From an uncultured Flavihumibacter sp. (lineage in GTDB: Bacteria; Bacteroidota; Bacteroidia; Chitinophagales; Chitinophagaceae): a stretch of 64,000 bases of DNA. The position numbers and the translations under genes were made by a program. Shown piece after piece: positions 19,189 to 27,439 of this stretch; the first letter of the stretch is position 1; every line of letters begins with the position of its first letter. The notes below the pieces were generated by a model, which did not search any database, had not been told where the DNA came from, and saw nothing but the letters and a program-made list of their open reading frames with translations. The stretch covers positions 1-64,000 of the forward strand of contig CABHOY010000085.1 in assembly GCA_902168105.1 (NCBI GenBank). The letters run 5' to 3'.

Positions 19189-20319
19189 TTAGTTACTGCC
19201 GATCATTTTTAAACACACTGGTTTTGGAACTTTAATTTCCTCACCCGTAGCTTTCAGTAATCCTGTAGCTTTATTTCTTTTAAATACAACAACGTTATCA
19301 GAATCCTGGTTTGCCACTAACAAAAAGTTACCATCCGGTTCGATCATAAAATTGCGCGGCGCTTTTCCACCAGTTGACTGTTCTCCTTTTTTAACCAGCT
19401 GTCCATTTTTACGATCTATACTATAGATGACAATGTTGTTCAACTTATCTCTGTTCGAAGCATACAAAAATTTTCCATCGGGAGAGATATGAATATCTGC
19501 TCCCGAGATGGGTCCTTTATATGCAGCGGGTAAAGTTGATAATGTCTGAAAAGGGATCAGTCTTCCTCTCACATAATTGAAGGCTGTAACTTTTCCGTCA
19601 AGTTCATGAATGACATAAGCCCATTTTCCATTGGGATGAAAAGTGATATGTCTTGGACCAGATCCCGGAGGTAGCAGGGCATATCCGGTATCGGCGGGAA
19701 TCAATGGTAACACATCTCCCTGCCTGTACGAATAAATGACCACCTGGTCTATTCCAAGATCTGATACATATAATGATCGATGATCAGGCGCAAATACAGT
19801 ACAATGTACATGTGGTTTTTCTTGGCGGTTTTTATTCGGTCCTGTCCCTGTATGTTCGATCGTCTGCACCGGTGCATCAATTTTTCCATCTGCCCGAACC
19901 GGTAAGACAGACAAACTTCCTCCACTGTAATTTCCTACGATCACATATTTTCCATCCTGGTCGGTAGTGATGTAACAAGGAGCAGCTCCCCCTGAAGATT
20001 GCTTATTTAGAAAAGTCAATGCTCCACTTGTAGTGTCCCATTCAAAAGCGCTTACTCCACCTTCATTATTTTCATTGACAGCATATACATGTTTATGATC
20101 AGGTGCAATAACCAGGTAAGAAGGATTGTTTACATTTTTGGTTGTGCTTACATAACGCAATGCTCCGGTTGTGTTATTAAATGCATAAACATTAATACCT
20201 TCTTCCTCACTTTTTGTATAAGTGCCTATCAATAAATATTTCTCTTTAGTGGTATCAGTTTGTGCTGCTAACATAGTTGATAATAGTAAAACCGTGGAGG
20301 TGAGTAAAATATTGAGCAT
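19189..20319 (-). CDS. Lactonase-family seven-bladed beta-propeller (6-phosphogluconolactonase-like), exported
   Basis: 376 residues. An N-terminal signal peptide (about residues 1-19) is followed by repeated blades with YVSNLG, YASNR and KYVIVGNYSGG-type strands and the HVHCTVFAPD and GPRHITFHPNGKW segments of the lactonase (Pgl/YbhE) family. Family members hydrolyse 6-phosphogluconolactone, but a signal peptide places this one outside the cytoplasm. A role on another sugar lactone, or as a binding propeller, is therefore as likely. It stands alone on the minus strand, with a 636-bp gap upstream. Confidence 0.85.
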   Translation of the reverse strand: MLNILLTSTVLLLSTMLAAQTDTTKEKYLLIGTYTKSEEEGINVYAFNNTTGALRYVSTTKNVNNPSYLVIAPDHKHVYAVNENNEGGVSAFEWDTTSGALTFLNKQSSGGAAPCYITTDQDGKYVIVGNYSGGSLSVLPVRADGKIDAPVQTIEHTGTGPNKNRQEKPHVHCTVFAPDHRSLYVSDLGIDQVVIYSYRQGDVLPLIPADTGYALLPPGSGPRHITFHPNGKWAYVIHELDGKVTAFNYVRGRLIPFQTLSTLPAAYKGPISGADIHISPDGKFLYASNRDKLNNIVIYSIDRKNGQLVKKGEQSTGGKAPRNFMIEPDGNFLLVANQDSDNVVVFKRNKATGLLKATGEEIKVPKPVCLKMIGSN

Positions 20320-20522
20320 ACGCTGGGACTTTTTAGGTAAGACAAATTACTAAATATGATATAAAGTAGGAAAAAGCATTTAAAGGCCTCTTTTTCTCAT
20401 TAACCCCCTTTTTGAAGCAATCATATTACCCAATATAAGATCGTTGAAATTTAGGGAGATAATGAGGTCGATCTAAAAATACATAATCGATTGATAGTCA
20501 ATAAACTAATAGCTTTAGTGAT

Positions 20523-20553
20523 AAAAAAGCCCAGTCCGAAGAAACGGACCGGG
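20523..20553 (-). terminator. Orphan intrinsic terminator, minus strand
   Basis: Stem arms 20530-20538 and 20545-20553 around a 6-nt loop. The single imperfect pair is a G-U only in minus-strand RNA, and the six A residues at 23-28 give a U-run on that strand. No annotated gene ends just before it. Confidence 0.65.
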
Positions 20554-20893
20554 TATTATATACTTCTAATTTAACCTTAACTTTAATCGTTAGTTATTTA
20601 TGTTGAATGCAATATTATTAGGAACAGTGACACGTTACATTTAATGCAACGTCACACTTATCCGAATAGTTAGAATAATGAAATAGTTTGTTAATGAAAT
20701 TTTCCAGGAAATCCGGTGGTGAATAAATTCATAGATACACTAAATAGTCATTAGTGAAAATTGGCTATAAATAAATTTCAACCTGCTTCGTTAGAAATTC
20801 TTCGTGGATGAAAATTGTGTCGGTCGTGTCATAGGTTCAATCTCATTCATCTTCTCAGGGTCCAGATATTTTGGTCGACAAACGAATATAGAC

Positions 20894-20929
20894 AAAAAAA
20901 ATACATGCCCATAGAAAGCATGTATTTTT
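20894..20929 (-). terminator. Intrinsic terminator of mnmG
   Basis: Perfect 12-bp stem, arms 20897-20908 and 20918-20929, with a 9-nt loop and a run of U on the minus transcript. It begins 27 bp after the mnmG stop codon. Confidence 0.75.
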
Positions 20930-20955
20930 ATTTTCTATTCAATAAAATATTTTTA

Positions 20956-22824
20956 CTACCTCCCCATATACACCATCAGGATTTGTACATCACTTGGATT
21001 TACTCCACTAATTCGACTCGCCTGACCTAATGTACGTGGACGGATTTTATTAAATTTCTGTCTTGCTTCAGTACTCAATGAAACAAGTTTTGCATAATCA
21101 AAACTATCAGGTATGATCAGATCTTCCATCTGGCTCATTCTTTTTACCAGATCATTTTCCTTTTCTATATATACTTCATACTTGATCTGAATTTCTGCTT
21201 GTTCCAAAACTTCGTCACTAAATTCAGCAAGTGCTTTTCCAATTTTTGCTACACTGTTCTTCATGGAAAAAATATCCAAAGTTGGTCGAAGTAAAATCTG
21301 GTGAGCACGCATTCTTTGTGGAAGTGGTGAACTATTTTTTTCAACCAACAGGTGATTGATTTCTTCCGGATCGATCGGCAATTCTTTCAGAATACTTTTT
21401 ATCTTTTCTACCCCTTCCCTCTTCAATGTCACTTTATCAAGCCGGTTTTGTCCGGCCAGTCCCATTTCAAAACTTCTTTCTGTCAGGCGGAGGTCTGCGT
21501 TATCTTGTCTTAACAAAGTTCTGAATTCAGCTCTTGAGGTGAACATACGATAAGGTTCATCAGTTCCTTTATTAATCAAGTCGTCGATTAACACTCCGAT
21601 ATATGCTTCACTTCTTTTCAATACAAATGGCGCCTGACCTTTTGCTTTCAGATGAGCATTGATACCTGCCATTAATCCCTGGCAAGCTGCTTCTTCGTAC
21701 CCGGTCGTTCCATTAATTTGTCCAGCAAAAAATAAATGCTGGATGTGTTTTGTCTCCAGGGAGAACTGTAACTGGGTTGGTGGGAAGTAATCATATTCGA
21801 TAGCGTAACCTGGTCGGAACATTTTCACATTCTCAAATCCTGGAACCAACTGAAGCGCTTTATATTGCACATCTTCCGGAAGAGATGTCGAAAACCCATT
21901 GACATAAATTTCTACGGTGTTCCAACCTTCCGGCTCAACGAATAATTGATGTCTGTCTCTTTCCGCAAACCTGTTGATCTTGTCTTCAATACTTGGACAA
22001 TACCTCGGTCCTACTCCCTGGATCCTTCCTTGAAACATCGGTGATCTGTCAAATCCAGTCTTCAACATTTCATGTACCTTGTCACTGGTATAAGTGATAT
22101 GGCAACTTCTCTGTTGTTCAGGTTTAATCTTTTCAATATCCAAATAAGAAAAACCAGTGATCACATCGTCACCAGGTTGTTCTTCCATCTTTGAATAGTC
22201 CAGACTCCTTGCATCGATTCTCGGAGGTGTTCCTGTTTTTAAACGATCACTTTCGAAACCGAGGGAAACAAGTTGTTCGGTGATTCCAGTGGCCGCTTTC
22301 TCTGCAACTCTTCCCCCACCGAATTGTTTATCTCCGATGTGCATTACCCCATTTAGAAAAGTACCATTGGTCAGTACTACTGATTTCGCTTTTATTTCAT
22401 GACCGAGCCCGGTTACTACTCCATAACAAATACCATCTTTAACAAGTAATCCTTTCACCATGTCCTGGTAAAAGTCCACATTCGGAGTTTGTTCCAATGC
22501 TTCTCTCCATTTTGCAGCGAAGAGCATCCTGTCGTTTTGGGTACGTGGGCTCCACATGGCTGGTCCTTTTGAACGGTTCAGCATGCGGAATTGTATCATT
22601 GATTGATCTGTAACAATACCGGAGTATCCACCCAGAGCATCAATCTCTCTTACTATTTGTCCTTTCGCGATACCTCCCATTGCCGGGTTGCAGCTCATCT
22701 GGGCTATAGTTTGCATATTCATGGTCACCAATAACACTTTGGATCCCATATTTGCAGCAGCTGCCGCCGCCTCGCAACCGGCATGTCCGGCGCCTACCAC
22801 AATAACATCGTAAGATGGAAACAT
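20956..22824 (-). CDS. mnmG: tRNA uridine-5-carboxymethylaminomethyl(34) synthesis enzyme MnmG (GidA)
   Basis: 622 residues from the ATG at 22824 (MFPSYDVIVVGAGHAGCEAA); an in-frame start eight codons upstream is possible but adds a segment outside the family pattern. The Rossmann FAD loop VGAGHAGCEAA is at about residues 9-19, followed by SCNPAMGGIAKGQ and the FAGQINGTTGYEEAA signature at about residue 365. With MnmE it installs the cmnm5 group on wobble uridines of several tRNAs. gidA often lies near the replication origin, and here it sits beside a parS site and 7 kb from a DnaA-box cluster. Its promoter region overlaps parS. Confidence 0.97.
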   Translation of the reverse strand: MFPSYDVIVVGAGHAGCEAAAAAANMGSKVLLVTMNMQTIAQMSCNPAMGGIAKGQIVREIDALGGYSGIVTDQSMIQFRMLNRSKGPAMWSPRTQNDRMLFAAKWREALEQTPNVDFYQDMVKGLLVKDGICYGVVTGLGHEIKAKSVVLTNGTFLNGVMHIGDKQFGGGRVAEKAATGITEQLVSLGFESDRLKTGTPPRIDARSLDYSKMEEQPGDDVITGFSYLDIEKIKPEQQRSCHITYTSDKVHEMLKTGFDRSPMFQGRIQGVGPRYCPSIEDKINRFAERDRHQLFVEPEGWNTVEIYVNGFSTSLPEDVQYKALQLVPGFENVKMFRPGYAIEYDYFPPTQLQFSLETKHIQHLFFAGQINGTTGYEEAACQGLMAGINAHLKAKGQAPFVLKRSEAYIGVLIDDLINKGTDEPYRMFTSRAEFRTLLRQDNADLRLTERSFEMGLAGQNRLDKVTLKREGVEKIKSILKELPIDPEEINHLLVEKNSSPLPQRMRAHQILLRPTLDIFSMKNSVAKIGKALAEFSDEVLEQAEIQIKYEVYIEKENDLVKRMSQMEDLIIPDSFDYAKLVSLSTEARQKFNKIRPRTLGQASRISGVNPSDVQILMVYMGR

Positions 22825-22845
22825 AATTTTGTTTAAATAGAAATG

Positions 22846-22853
22846 CAAAAGTA
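22846..22853 (-). promoter_or_regulatory. Candidate -7 element of mnmG
   Basis: On the minus strand the octamer reads TACTTTTG, which matches TAnnTTTG, 21 bp before the mnmG ATG. The place where a -33 element would lie falls in the parS-1 site and has no clear TTG. Confidence 0.45.
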
Positions 22854-22874
22854 CATAGAAGGAAGGACAAATGA

Positions 22875-22890
22875 TGTTCCACGTGGAACA
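22875..22890. promoter_or_regulatory. parS-1, ParB-binding centromere site
   Basis: TGTTCCACGTGGAACA matches the near-universal parS consensus TGTTNCACGTGNAACA at every position. The palindrome extends perfectly to 24 bp (22871-22894). ParB/Spo0J binds such sites, slides away as a CTP clamp and with ParA and SMC segregates the origin region. parA and parB are not in this window. Confidence 0.93.
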
Positions 22891-24243
22891 TCATGATTAT
22901 TGTGTAAAACACACGGGAGCGTCGTACAAACTTATGGATTTCTTTTGATCAGATCAGGTGGTTCTTTATGAAAACATGTCTGTATTCAAATTCCTCCTTT
23001 TATAAAACAGCGCAAGTAATTACTAAAAGCCGCCCCACCCACATGTGTGAAAGACAACTAACAAGCTAGGACTCCCCTCCCCCAAACACGATTTCTTTCT
23101 CGTTCCATTCCAATTTCTTGTTAAAAGACACAAACACTAATATTACTAATTGCTCGGAAAACAAACTGGATTAGGTTTACATGCAGTATAAAAGCCCAAG
23201 TATGATTGGCGAAGGCCATCTGAGATAAAAAAACTGGTAGGTAATAAGTAATGTTATATGATCAACAAGATGCAAGATGGCACACTATAATACAACGTTG
23301 GCCAGTTTATTTAGCAGCAAGTTACCAGATACAATAACTCATCTACCATAAATTACGACTCACCACAATTATTTAAGACCCCAAAAAAAAGCATAGGAAA
23401 AGACTAGATTGTATCCCCTTTGTCCTGTTACTATTATTATCTAATAAATATCGAAATACGAAATACAATATCAACTGTATTTGACATACCTCCTCACCCC
23501 TTATGGATGCCAAAAGATTAGAAGCAGAGAATTCAAGAATCCCCAGAAAAGAACTTCATACCCCACGTAACTAAGAGTTAAAGCAGGACTAGTTAACACA
23601 AGAAATGAAAGTTGTTAAAACAAGAAGCAAGAAGAGGTATGTCTTTCAATAAATATCTAACAAACATCCTGAGAATAATGCCTCAATATCTGTTAACTCC
23701 GAGACATGCATCCGTATGATCAATTCAAACATAAATCCAAGAAGATCCTGACTGGAGGAATTCCACTTCCGGGATGTTTTCCAGTGTATATACTCCTCGA
23801 ATTTATAAGGGCATAATTGTTCACAGATATCGTCACTAGGAACAGAAAAGGTTCAGCTTACTGAAGTTTTCGACTTCTTCGATGATGACCGTTTTATAAT
23901 TCTATACTAATAATATCAAAGTATAAGTGTATCGTAGCAACAAATTATTAAGCATGTGAATGAACTTACGTTTAGGTTCACCTTCAACAATATCACTTCC
24001 AATTTAGTTTTGGGGCGACCTGGGCCCTACAAATATGTGAGCCAACAACAGCGCAGTAGCAAGGTTGGGTTCCAATCCCAGGACGTCTAAAAGTTTATTA
24101 GTACCCCTCTATCAGTATATAACCGTTTAGGAAGTTATGTAAAGGTTAACCATGATCTATGAATAAGTTAGCTTACCGAGGTATGACCATAGAGATCCAT
24201 ATCAAAGTCTTTTTAAACCCAGACATAACCAGGATATAACGTG

Positions 24244-24318
24244 CATATAACGTGCATGATCTTCCGTTCATCCTCCGTTCGGAACGGAAGATGAACGGAA
24301 GATCATGCACGTTATATG
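24244..24318. repeat. 75-bp near-perfect palindrome built on 11-bp repeats
   Basis: Arms 24244-24280 and 24282-24318 (37 bp each) differ at one position and are separated by one base, so the DNA could extrude as a cruciform. Inside the left arm two 11-bp near-copies lie head to tail (24259-24269 and 24270-24280). An exact 11-bp duplication ATATAACGTGC occupies 24234-24244 and 24245-24255. There is no U-run on either side, so a simple terminator is unlikely. Confidence 0.85.
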
Positions 24319-24575
24319 AAAGCTGTATGTAAATCAGAACGGGGGTATAACTTCTTCAATTCGGACAAGCGCTTACAATAAATAAAAAGGTCACTTAACT
24401 CTGGGTGTGACACCTAAACGGCGCTACTTGACAGATTTGGTTGTGTCACATCATTCAGATGTACCTCGATGCGCCCAAATCGAAGATTCACCAGCTAGAC
24501 GAAAAATATAGAACTCCTCCAACAATTGGCTATCAAAACCCTCTCATTTTTATCTATCAGATATTCAAAAGTAGA

Positions 24576-24603
24576 AAACCCAGACCGTAAGGGGTCCGGG
24601 TTT
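24576..24603 (-). terminator. Probable terminator of ybeY
   Basis: Arms 24576-24586 and 24593-24603, 11 bp with one imperfect pair that becomes G-U in minus-strand RNA, then TTTTC on that strand. parS-2 lies between the ybeY stop codon and this hairpin. Confidence 0.6.
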
Positions 24604-24609
24604 CACAAA

Positions 24610-24625
24610 TGTTCCACGTGGAACA
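24610..24625. promoter_or_regulatory. parS-2, ParB-binding centromere site
   Basis: Second exact copy of TGTTCCACGTGGAACA, palindromic over 18 bp (24609-24626). It is 1735 bp from parS-1, 11 bp beyond the ybeY stop codon. Two consensus sites so close together are strong evidence for a real partition locus. Confidence 0.93.
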
Positions 24626-24636
24626 TAATAACGATT

Positions 24637-25059
24637 CTATCCAAAGTAAAGCTCAAGACATTCATTTTCCTTCTCTCTCATAAGAACAGATTGATCCTTT
24701 GTCTTATCCTTGTAACCACATAAATGCAAAGCACCATGAAAAATTACCCTGTGTAATTCCTGTTCTTCCGCTACATTGAACTTCATAGCATTCTCTTTTA
24801 CCCGATCAATACTAATATAAACCTCCCCTTCAGTAACATCCGGATCCTCTCCCAATTCAAAAGTAACGATATCTGTCAGCGTATCATGTTGTAAAAACTC
24901 CTGATTGATCTGCAATAAATACTCATCCGTACAGAAAACATACTGTAAATTTTTAAGCCCCTGCCCTTCCCTGGCAAACAAATCCTTAATAAAAGTCTTC
25001 AACTTGGTCCGATTCTTCAGATTTAACTTCACCTCGTGGGGGGCAAAATTGATAGCCAT
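24637..25059 (-). CDS. ybeY: Endoribonuclease YbeY (rRNA maturation factor)
   Basis: 140 residues. The metal-binding motif is HGALHLCGYKDKT at about residues 109-121. The first two histidines of the usual HxxxHLxGxxH are present, and KDK replaces the D-H part. I recall this variant as usual for Bacteroidota YbeY, so I read it as functional. The enzyme processes 16S rRNA 3' ends and takes part in 70S quality control, in the cytoplasm. It is followed closely by parS-2 and its terminator, and is divergent from feoA. Confidence 0.9.
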   Translation of the reverse strand: MAINFAPHEVKLNLKNRTKLKTFIKDLFAREGQGLKNLQYVFCTDEYLLQINQEFLQHDTLTDIVTFELGEDPDVTEGEVYISIDRVKENAMKFNVAEEQELHRVIFHGALHLCGYKDKTKDQSVLMREKENECLELYFG

Positions 25060-25134
25060 AAGCAGTATTCTATGTTTTATAAGTAATTGAGAATGTAAAA
25101 ATATGGTGAAATTTCGGTTTCACGCTACTCTGTC

Positions 25135-25166
25135 TTTGTTCGATTGATACCCAGCCTGTACCTTTG
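25135..25166 (+). promoter_or_regulatory. Promoter of feoA
   Basis: TTTG at 25135-25138 and TACCTTTG at 25159-25166, spaced by 20 bp, match the Bacteroidota primary-sigma promoter (TTTG, N19-21, TAnnTTTG). Initiation near 25173 would leave a leader of about 90 nt before feoA. Confidence 0.72.
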
Positions 25167-25263
25167 CTCCGTCAGGAAATCGAGACCTTAGTAAGATATA
25201 CAATTTATCACCTGCTAAGTTTGAGAAAGAAAGCACCAGGCATTAAAGATTAAATTACAACGG

Positions 25264-25503
25264 ATGAAAAAAGGAGTGATTAAATTGTCTTCGCTTGCTA
25301 TTGGTAAAAGTGCCGTGATAACGTCTTTCGAAAAAGATGAACTGCACATCAAATTAATGGAGATGGGGTGTGTACCCGGAGAAACCGTGAAAGTAGAGAA
25401 AATTGCCCCTCTCGGAGACCCGATCTCAATCATGGTTGCCGGCTATAATCTCTCCCTCCGCAAAACAGAAGCTGACTTTATATGGGTAGAAGAACTTGTC
25501 TAA
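25264..25503 (+). CDS. feoA: FeoA-family protein
   Basis: 79 residues, one SH3-like FeoA domain: LSSLAIGKSAVITSF at the start, LMEMGCVPGETVKVEKIAPLGDP in the middle, and the C-terminal SLRKTEADFIWVE. FeoA assists the FeoB ferrous iron transporter at the inner membrane. No feoB follows; the next gene is an AraC regulator behind a large inverted repeat. It may act on a FeoB encoded elsewhere. The family call is firm, the partner unknown. Confidence 0.9.
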   Translation: MKKGVIKLSSLAIGKSAVITSFEKDELHIKLMEMGCVPGETVKVEKIAPLGDPISIMVAGYNLSLRKTEADFIWVEELV

Positions 25504-25508
25504 TTCAC

Positions 25509-25567
25509 AAATACGAATGATCCATTTCTGTTTGCGGCATTTGATGAACAACGGATCATTCGTATTT
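25509..25567. promoter_or_regulatory. 15-bp perfect inverted repeat overlapping the araC-type gene promoter
   Basis: Arms 25509-25523 and 25553-25567 are exact reverse complements with a 29-nt loop. The right arm overlaps the -7 element of the downstream regulator and is followed by TTG. It could be a long-loop feoA terminator, an operator for autoregulation, or both. Confidence 0.6.
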
Positions 25568-25570
25568 TTG
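25540..25570 (+). promoter_or_regulatory. Promoter of the AraC-family regulator gene
   Basis: TTTG at 25540-25543 and TATTTTTG at 25563-25570 are spaced by 19 bp, a full match to the Bacteroidota consensus. Initiation about 7 nt further on would fall at or next to the ATG at 25576, so the mRNA may be leaderless. Confidence 0.6.
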
Positions 25571-25575
25571 ATAGT

Positions 25576-26556
25576 ATGAAGCTGCCTGATAACATTCCAA
25601 CCCATCCACTATCCTCCCACCACGCTAAACTCCACCGGGAGACTTCCTCAACAAGCCAATTCGGATACCATCAACTGACAGAAAGTAAAAGACTTAATGG
25701 TTTCGAAATCTATTCCACTGAAGGGATGATACCAGACTATGGTCCAGCGAAATCAGATTTCTATAGAATAGGAATAGTCATCAAAGGTATCCTACACATG
25801 CAGCTCGGGCTTGAACATTTTGAAGTTACCTCCAATACCCTTAATTTTTCCATTCCCGGGCAGATACATGCAAAGTCAAACGTCAGCGAAGATGTATTTG
25901 GATATTATATCCTTTTTGAAGAAGCATTCATTGAAAGTTTAATACCACATAACAACCTTAGAACACAATTTCCATTCTATAATTATGAAGGGCACCAGGT
26001 TTTTCAGTGCGACCCAATAGAGATTTCAGAGATAACTTCATTGCTTCTGAAAATAGATCGCGAACTGGAGGAAATGACCACAGATAGAAATATGGCCATA
26101 AAAATGTACCTATATCTAATACTGTTGACGGCAAAAAGAAGTTACGAAAGGCAGGATCTGGGAAATAATTTACGGGTTCATGATACAAACGTTCACCTGG
26201 TCACACAGTTCTACAAACTGGTGGGTAAACATTTCCTCTCATTAAGACAGGTTACTGACTATGCGAACATGCTTCATGTTACCCCAAATCATCTGAATAG
26301 AGTAGTAAAAAGCGTCACTAATCAGACCGCATCAGACGCGATCAGTAACATGTTGGCCCAGGAAGCAAAAGTCTTGCTCAGATCTACCGCGCTCTCTGCA
26401 GCAGAAATTGCGTACCGGTTAGATTTCAGCGAACCAGCTGCATTCAGCCGGTTCTTCAAGAAAATAACCGGATTAACGCCCCTTGTATATCGTCGGCAGG
26501 AAACTACGATCCGGATTGCAGGGTCCGATCAATCATCTGCTTCCTTTGAACAATAA
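25576..26556 (+). CDS. AraC-family transcriptional regulator
   Basis: 326 residues. The N-terminal part is a cupin-like sensor region with no motif that tells the ligand. The C-terminal 100 residues form the double helix-turn-helix of AraC proteins: VTDYANMLHVTPNHLNRVVK for the first and AAEIAYRLDFSEPAAFSRFF for the second, ending in the usual GLTPLVYRR. It is followed after 49 bp by an SDR gene on the same strand, its most likely target. The ATG at 25576 is very close to the predicted transcription start, so a start further inside cannot be excluded. Confidence 0.9.
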   Translation: MKLPDNIPTHPLSSHHAKLHRETSSTSQFGYHQLTESKRLNGFEIYSTEGMIPDYGPAKSDFYRIGIVIKGILHMQLGLEHFEVTSNTLNFSIPGQIHAKSNVSEDVFGYYILFEEAFIESLIPHNNLRTQFPFYNYEGHQVFQCDPIEISEITSLLLKIDRELEEMTTDRNMAIKMYLYLILLTAKRSYERQDLGNNLRVHDTNVHLVTQFYKLVGKHFLSLRQVTDYANMLHVTPNHLNRVVKSVTNQTASDAISNMLAQEAKVLLRSTALSAAEIAYRLDFSEPAAFSRFFKKITGLTPLVYRRQETTIRIAGSDQSSASFEQ

Positions 26557-26605
26557 TCCTGCTCCCAGACTATTGAACTTTGTACTGCAAACAAAACAGT
26601 AACAA

Positions 26606-27322
26606 ATGATCAAAGATCTTCAGAATCAAAAAATAGTTATTGCAGGCGGTACTTCGGGAATTGGATTAGCAACTGCAAAAATGTTGGTTGAATTATCCGC
26701 AGATGTGACAGTAACCGGGCGTGATCCAAAAAAAATTGAAGCACTCCATGTTTCAGACCCTAATTTGAGCGCAATTGCGATAGACAGCAACGATAGAGAT
26801 CAACTAACAACTTTCTTCTCCAAATTCGGCTCATTCGATCACCTGATCATTACCCTGAGTGGTGCAAAAGGCGCCGGCGCATTTCCAGAGCTATCGCTCG
26901 ATGATCTAAGAGAGGGTTTTGAAAACAAATTCTGGCCATATCTCCAAACTATTCAAACCGCCGTCCCCTTTTTGAAAAAAACTGGAAGCATTACCATCCT
27001 TACCGCATCGTCAACTGCCGCCCGTCTTCCAGGCACCGCCGGTCTGGCAGCCATTAACGGCGCACTCGAAATAATGGTTCCGATCCTTGCAAAAGATCTC
27101 CAACCACTTCGCATCAACGCTATTTCACCTGGAGTGATTGATACACCATGGTGGAACTTTCTGAGCGAAAATGACAAGCAGGAAACCTTCCACCAATTCT
27201 CTAAACAAATACCCATTGGAAGAATAGGTATGGCCGAAGAAGTCGCACAGGCAATTGTCGGAGTAGTTGCGAATAACTATTTTAACGGAAGCGTGATCCT
27301 TTGTCACGGCGGACTTTCATAG
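26606..27322 (+). CDS. Short-chain dehydrogenase/reductase family protein, non-canonical active site
   Basis: 238 residues with the SDR Rossmann fold: cofactor loop AGGTSGIGLA (about residues 13-22), TGRDPKK (suggesting NADP preference), and the NAISPGVIDTPWW segment after the active site. The serine region TASSTA is present. Where the catalytic YxxxK should be, the sequence reads GLAAINGALE, so Tyr and Lys are both absent. Divergent SDR groups with NGA at this place are known to me, and their chemistry is unclear. It probably forms a regulator-target pair with the AraC protein upstream. Fold firm, activity unknown. Confidence 0.85.
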   Translation: MIKDLQNQKIVIAGGTSGIGLATAKMLVELSADVTVTGRDPKKIEALHVSDPNLSAIAIDSNDRDQLTTFFSKFGSFDHLIITLSGAKGAGAFPELSLDDLREGFENKFWPYLQTIQTAVPFLKKTGSITILTASSTAARLPGTAGLAAINGALEIMVPILAKDLQPLRINAISPGVIDTPWWNFLSENDKQETFHQFSKQIPIGRIGMAEEVAQAIVGVVANNYFNGSVILCHGGLS

Positions 27323-27439
27323 AACTCAAACAATTTTCTTCCGTAAAAGCCTGAACGACTTAAAATTCCAATTATAAAAAAATAAAGGCCCTTAGAATTT
27401 AATGGCCTGGTTATACTCCCGGTAACAGTTTTCCGCTGC

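Larger units (their letters stand above)
20320..20955. other. Gap between the lactonase gene and mnmG with two minus-strand terminators
   Basis: No gene of normal size is visible. Two hairpins with minus-strand U-runs are present: 20894-20929 directly after mnmG, and 20523-20553 about 370 bp further on. The second one needs a transcript that starts between them, so a small RNA or short peptide gene may lie here. A 34-codon minus-strand frame with a TTG start, 20791-20895, is the best peptide candidate but is weak. Confidence 0.45.
22825..24636. other. Long gene-free interval bounded by two parS sites
   Basis: About 1.8 kb with no reading frame that looks coding on either strand; stop codons are frequent in all frames. 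It contains the mnmG promoter region, parS-1 (22875-22890), a 75-bp palindrome (24244-24318), a short GGTGTGACACC palindrome (24404-24414), the ybeY terminator (24576-24603) and parS-2 (24610-24625). In an otherwise dense chromosome such a gap suggests a cis-acting function. Confidence 0.7.

Noticed and set aside
24013..24088. tRNA-like stretch: a T-arm-like TTGGG/CCCAG hairpin with loop TTCCAAT, and ends that partly pair over 76 nt
   Set aside because: The T-loop lacks the TTCRA consensus, no D-arm or 5+7 anticodon arm can be drawn, and the acceptor stem has a mismatch and several G-U pairs.
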